From: Amycolatopsis sp. CA-128772
GTDB lineage: Bacteria; Actinomycetota; Actinomycetes; Mycobacteriales; Pseudonocardiaceae
Length of the DNA: 64,000 nucleotides
Reading direction: 5' to 3'
Assembly: GCF_002904295.1 (NCBI RefSeq)
Contig: NZ_PPHG01000096.1
Coordinates: forward strand, 124,001 to 188,000
Shown: in pieces, positions 60,626-64,000 of the stretch
Layout: every line of letters begins with the position of its first letter
How positions within the stretch are numbered: position 1 is the stretch's first letter
Notes under the pieces: generated by a model
The model's input: only the letters and a program-made list of their open reading frames with translations
Told to the model about the DNA's origin: nothing
Database searches by the model: none
Program-made: the position numbers and the translations under genes

Positions 60626-63544
60626 TCACCGCGGGCCGCAGGCGCACCCGAGCGCCGAGCGTTCCTCGCGGACCTCGCCGGCTTCCGGCAGGTCGAGCGC
60701 GGCGAACTCGGCCTCGGCCGCGGCCCAGTGTGTGACCGCGCCTTCGTGGTCGCCCATCGCGTGCAGCGTCTCCGCGACACCGCGGTGGGCGCGGGCCCGG
60801 TAGGCGCGGTTCCCGCTGCCGTCGGCCAGGTCCAGGGCCGACTTGCCGGCGGTGAGCGCCTCCTGGCGGGCGCCGCGGGCCAGCGCGGTCGCGCCGCGGT
60901 CGAGGTAGAGCTGGGTGCGCAGGTCGGCGTCCGGCACGTTCGCCGCGACCTCGCGGGCCTTGTCGTGGTAGCGCACGGCTTCGGCGTACCGGCCGCGCTG
61001 CCGGTGCACGTTGGCGATGTTGTTCAGCGCGTACGCCTCGACGCAGTGGTCGCCGACCTCGGCCGCGTGCGCGTGCGCTTCGGTGTAGCTGGCCAGCGCC
61101 TCGGTGAGCAGGCCGAGCCGTTCCTGCACGGAGCCGAGGTTGTTCACCGTGTGCGCCAGGCCCTGGACGTGGCCGATCTCCCGCAGCATCCGCGCGGCGG
61201 ATTCGTGCTGCCGCAACGCGACTTCGAGGTGGCCGTGCTGTTCGTTGAGGTAGCCCAGCATGCTCAGCGCGTGGGCCTCGCCCCGCCGGTCCTCGGTCTG
61301 CTCGTACTTGACCAGCGCGGCCTCGAGGTGGGCCATCGCCTGCTCGTGGCGCCCGAGTTCCATGGTCGGGATGGCGAGCGCGCAGAGCGTCGCCGCTTCG
61401 CCGCGCAAATCGCCGAGGCGGCGCCACTTGGGCAGGGCCTGGGCGGCGAGCTCGAGGGCCTCGGCGAGCTGCCCGCGCCGGTCGTGCGCGGTGGCCAGCC
61501 GCAGCAGGACGTGCGCCTGGCCGTAGTCGTTCCCCGCGTCGGCCGAGACGATCCGCCAGGCGAGCTCGAGCGTGCCGATCCAGTCCTCGAACTGGTTCGT
61601 CGTGTTGAAGTACCGCCACAGCAGCACGGCCAGCCGCCAGGTGTGCTCGGGCAGCGCGTGCCCGGCGGCGTAGCGGATGGCGGCCACGAGGTTGTCGCGT
61701 TCGGCGACGATCCACCGCAACCCGGCCTCGGCGTCGGCGAAGACCGGCGTCACCGCGCAGGCCCGGTCCGTCGTCGACGGCAGCTGCGCACGGTCGAAGG
61801 GGTACGCGGCGCAGACCGCGGCCGCCAGCGTGACGAGGTAGTAGTCGAGCAGCCGCACCAGCGCGTGCGCGGGCGCCGGCTCGACGGCGGCGAACTCCTT
61901 GAGCGGGTCCAGCATCTGGTACCGCTCGGGCGCGGCCTCCTCCAGCAGGCTGACCTCGTGCAGGTCGTCGAGCAGCAGCCGCGCCTCGGCGACGTCGCAG
62001 CCGGCCAGCGCCGCCCCGCCGGTGACGTCCACGTCCGGCCCGGGCAGGCTCCCGAGCAGCCGGAACAGGGCGCGCTGCGGCTCGCCGAGCTGGTGGTAGG
62101 ACGCGCGCACCGCGGCCGTGCCGCCGTCGTCTTCGGCGCCCCACGGCCCGTTTTCCTCGAGCAGGCGCAGCAGGTGCTCCAGCGGCCACCGGTCGTGCCG
62201 CCGGAACAGCGCGGCCGCCACCCGGATGGGCATCGGCAGGTAGCCGCACCGCCGGACCACCGCGGCGACGTCGGCCGCCCGGCCGCGTAGCCGCGCCGGG
62301 CCGGCCAGCGCGTGGAACAGCTCGGCCGCCTCCTCGGGCGGCAGCGGGGCGAGCCGCAGGGGCTCGCCGGTGTCGGCGTCGCCCATCCGCCGGCTGGTGA
62401 TGACGGCCAGGCAGCCCTCCGCCTCCGGCAGCAGCGGCCGGATCTGCTCGGGCGACGCGGCGTTGTCCAGCACGACCAGCGTGCGCGTGCCCCAGAGCGT
62501 CGCCTGGTAGAGCGTGACTTTCCGGCCCACCGTGGCGGGGATCTGCTCGGCGGGCACGCCGAGTTCGAGCAGCAGCTCGCTGAGGGCGTCGCCGACGTCG
62601 GCCGGGTCGACGCCGGGGGTGAACCCGTTCAGCCGGGCCAGCAGCTGGCCGTCGGGGAACCGGCCGCGGAGCCGGTGCGCGGCCTCGACCACCAGGCCGG
62701 TCTTGCCGACGCCGGGCGCACCGCTGACCCACACCGCGCGCCGCCCGGCCCCGGCGGCCGCCTCGATGGCGCCGATTTCCCCGGTCCGGCCGGTGAATTC
62801 GCCGGGCCGCGACGGCAGCGAGCTGGGCGGATCGCCCTGTTCGGCCCGCGCGGCGAGCTTGCGCAGCACCGGCCCGGGCGCCATCCGCAGGGCGGCGAGG
62901 GCGTCGCGGGTGGCGTGGAAGACGCGCAGGGCGGCCACCCGGTCGCCGCCGGCGAGCAGCGCGCGGATCAGCAGTTCGGCGTGTTTCTGGCTGGCCGGAT
63001 CGGCCTGGACGAGCGGCCGCAGCCGGTCGCGCGCCGGGCGGTGTTCGCCGGCCTCGAGCTCCAGCTCGGCCAGGTCCCCGACGACGTCGGGGTAGCTCTC
63101 GTCGGGCGAGATCACCTCGGCCCCGCCGACGCGGTCGATGTCGATGTCTTCCAGGAACTTCCCCCGCCACAGCCCGACGGCCTCGCGCAGCAGCGCGATC
63201 GCCCGGCGCGGGTCGTCGGCGCGGACGTCCGCGGCTTCGGCGCGGAGCCGGGCGAACCGCGTGGTGTCGAGCTGGTCCTCGCCGGCCCGCAGCAGGTAGC
63301 CGGTCGGGGTGGTCTCGATGGTCGCGTCCCCGACGACGTCCCGCAGCCGCTTGATGTAGCTGCGCACCAGGGTGGGCTTGGCTTCGCGGTCGGCCCAGAC
63401 GATCTCGGCCAGGCGGGCGGGTGTCACGGGCTTGTTGGCGTGCAGGAGCAGCACGACGAGGACGAACCGCTGCTGCTGGTCACCCAGCGGCACCGGCACG
63501 CCGTCGTGCCACGCCTCCAGCGGGCCGAGCATCCGAAACTCCAC
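60626..63544 (-). CDS. SARP/AfsR-like regulator (BTAD-NB-ARC-TPR)
   Basis: A 972-residue regulator. An OmpR-type winged helix (1-95; FRMLGPLEAWHDG, TLVRSYIKRLRDVVGD) and a bacterial transcriptional activation domain (about 95-245; LDTTRFARLRAEA, LLIRALLAGGDRVAALRVF) are followed by an NB-ARC ATPase (Walker A VSGAPGVGKTGL, Walker B-type TLVVLDNAAS) and C-terminal TPRs (about 640-960; QAMAHLEAALVKYEQTEDRRGEAHALSMLGYL). AfsR-like proteins activate secondary metabolism or development. No biosynthetic cluster adjoins in this window, so its target may lie beyond 64 kb. ATG at 63544. Confidence 0.95.
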   Translation of the reverse strand: MEFRMLGPLEAWHDGVPVPLGDQQQRFVLVVLLLHANKPVTPARLAEIVWADREAKPTLVRSYIKRLRDVVGDATIETTPTGYLLRAGEDQLDTTRFARLRAEAADVRADDPRRAIALLREAVGLWRGKFLEDIDIDRVGGAEVISPDESYPDVVGDLAELELEAGEHRPARDRLRPLVQADPASQKHAELLIRALLAGGDRVAALRVFHATRDALAALRMAPGPVLRKLAARAEQGDPPSSLPSRPGEFTGRTGEIGAIEAAAGAGRRAVWVSGAPGVGKTGLVVEAAHRLRGRFPDGQLLARLNGFTPGVDPADVGDALSELLLELGVPAEQIPATVGRKVTLYQATLWGTRTLVVLDNAASPEQIRPLLPEAEGCLAVITSRRMGDADTGEPLRLAPLPPEEAAELFHALAGPARLRGRAADVAAVVRRCGYLPMPIRVAAALFRRHDRWPLEHLLRLLEENGPWGAEDDGGTAAVRASYHQLGEPQRALFRLLGSLPGPDVDVTGGAALAGCDVAEARLLLDDLHEVSLLEEAAPERYQMLDPLKEFAAVEPAPAHALVRLLDYYLVTLAAAVCAAYPFDRAQLPSTTDRACAVTPVFADAEAGLRWIVAERDNLVAAIRYAAGHALPEHTWRLAVLLWRYFNTTNQFEDWIGTLELAWRIVSADAGNDYGQAHVLLRLATAHDRRGQLAEALELAAQALPKWRRLGDLRGEAATLCALAIPTMELGRHEQAMAHLEAALVKYEQTEDRRGEAHALSMLGYLNEQHGHLEVALRQHESAARMLREIGHVQGLAHTVNNLGSVQERLGLLTEALASYTEAHAHAAEVGDHCVEAYALNNIANVHRQRGRYAEAVRYHDKAREVAANVPDADLRTQLYLDRGATALARGARQEALTAGKSALDLADGSGNRAYRARAHRGVAETLHAMGDHEGAVTHWAAAEAEFAALDLPEAGEVREERSALGCACGPR

Positions 63545-63692
63545 GCAGCCTCCCCGGCGTCAGCTTGCTGTCCTCTTTTGATGTCGCGCAATCGGCCGTC
63601 CGGGTTTCGGAAATCCGCATTTCTTCCACGTTCGGTGCACGCGCGGTTGGCAAACTCCGCCGGTCGACCAGGGGTGTGAAGGAGAAACCGGT

Positions 63693-64000
63693 ATGGGGTC
63701 CGATGTGTTGCCGTGTTACGTGGCCTGTGACGTCTCGCTTTCGATGGCCGACCACATCGAGGAGCTGAACGTGGGCTTGCGCGAGTTCCGCGGCGCGGTC
63801 CACGCGGACGCCTCGGTCGCCGACCGCGTGTTCTGCAGCGTCGTCGGCTTCGGCGAGCAGCCGCAGGTGGTGCAGTCCCTGCTCCCGATGGACGACCTGG
63901 CGGAACTGCCGGAACCGGCCCCGTGCGCGGGCACGAACTTCGGCCCGGCGTTCACCTTCCTGCGCTCGCTCATCGACCGCGACGTGTCGATCCTGCGGCG
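63693..64000 (+). CDS. VWA-domain (TerY-like) protein, 3' end outside window
   Basis: The first 102 codons of a von Willebrand factor A-domain protein. The MIDAS metal site is visible as DVSLSM (DxSxS) near residue 14 and the Thr in CAGTNFGPAF near residue 80. The pattern LPCYVACDVSLSMADHIEELNVGLREF is that of TerY/YfbK-like cytosolic proteins found in tellurium-resistance-type and phosphatase-kinase modules. ATG at 63693, with AAGGAGAAACC upstream. It is divergent from the SARP-type gene by 148 bp. Confidence 0.85.
   Translation, partial: MGSDVLPCYVACDVSLSMADHIEELNVGLREFRGAVHADASVADRVFCSVVGFGEQPQVVQSLLPMDDLAELPEPAPCAGTNFGPAFTFLRSLIDRDVSILR

Noticed and set aside
60381-63170. A 929-codon minus-strand frame overlapping the SARP-type gene
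   Set aside because: It is a different frame of the SARP/AfsR-like gene, whose BTAD, Walker A and TPR motifs lie in the other frame.
60626-63544. Marker of an antibiotic biosynthetic cluster within the window
   Set aside because: No polyketide, peptide synthetase, terpene or similar core gene adjoins the SARP-type gene here; sequence beyond 64 kb is unknown.

Overview
The window is high-GC (about 70%) actinobacterial DNA with densely packed genes, many GTG starts, 4-bp start/stop overlaps and leaderless-looking promoters. Gene content (paired ROK regulators, F420-type enzymes, a SARP/AfsR-like regulator, XRE-TPR and MarR/Ddn pairs) fits Pseudonocardiaceae, and Amycolatopsis is my best guess. 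No rRNA, tRNA, CRISPR array, intact insertion sequence or prophage was seen.

Layout. 1-5.4 kb: unlinked genes (GNAT, DtxR-type regulator, LLM oxidoreductase, HTH protein, MDR dehydrogenase, AlkB, a regulator with a disturbed start) and a 30-bp palindromic repeat array beside a transposase scrap. 5.4-10.5 kb: a 5-oxoproline module (pxpC, pxpB, pxpA, DUF1445 hydro-lyase, MFS carrier) with a divergent GntR regulator and a clear GntR operator. 10.7-26.7 kb: a carbohydrate region. Four secreted hydrolases (GH16, GH75, GH30, GH18) in one operon each carry a ricin-type carbohydrate-binding module. Two head-to-head ROK regulators follow, then an Opp/Dpp-type ABC importer ending in a cytosolic GH1 beta-glucosidase. 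Together these could break down fungal wall glucan, chitosan and chitin and import the products. A secreted GH92 mannosidase at 52.4-55.7 kb fits the same diet.

26.7-42 kb: XRE-TPR regulator, a DUF2306 membrane protein, an anthraniloyl/salicylyl-CoA monooxygenase with an acyl-CoA dehydrogenase, RidA and PaaX-type regulator, a GNAT, a shortened cytochrome P450, a MarR/Ddn pair, an acyltransferase, a BBE-type oxidase with LysR, and a stand-alone LigD polymerase domain followed by the second repeat array.

42.2-49.6 kb is the most interesting region. A translationally coupled operon (BchC-like dehydrogenase, PTPS/QueD homologue, glycosyltransferase, methyltransferase, LPG-synthase-type membrane protein, GTP cyclohydrolase II) is flanked by a CDP-alcohol phosphatidyltransferase, a creatininase-family hydrolase and an inositol-monophosphatase-family phosphatase. 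The cyclohydrolase has Met where the catalytic-site Tyr normally lies, a change linked to release of the formylated pyrimidine intermediate. The PTPS homologue has lost its catalytic Cys, its Asp-His pair and one zinc His. I infer an undescribed GTP-derived pyrimidine or pterin pathway, possibly glycosylated or lipid-linked.

49.7-64 kb: a PknB-type kinase, a second glycosyltransferase that has lost its EX7E glutamates, GH92, a MocR regulator with a divergent aldo/keto reductase, LysR with MFS exporter, a 58-residue secreted peptide facing a SARP/AfsR-like regulator, and the start of a VWA-domain gene.
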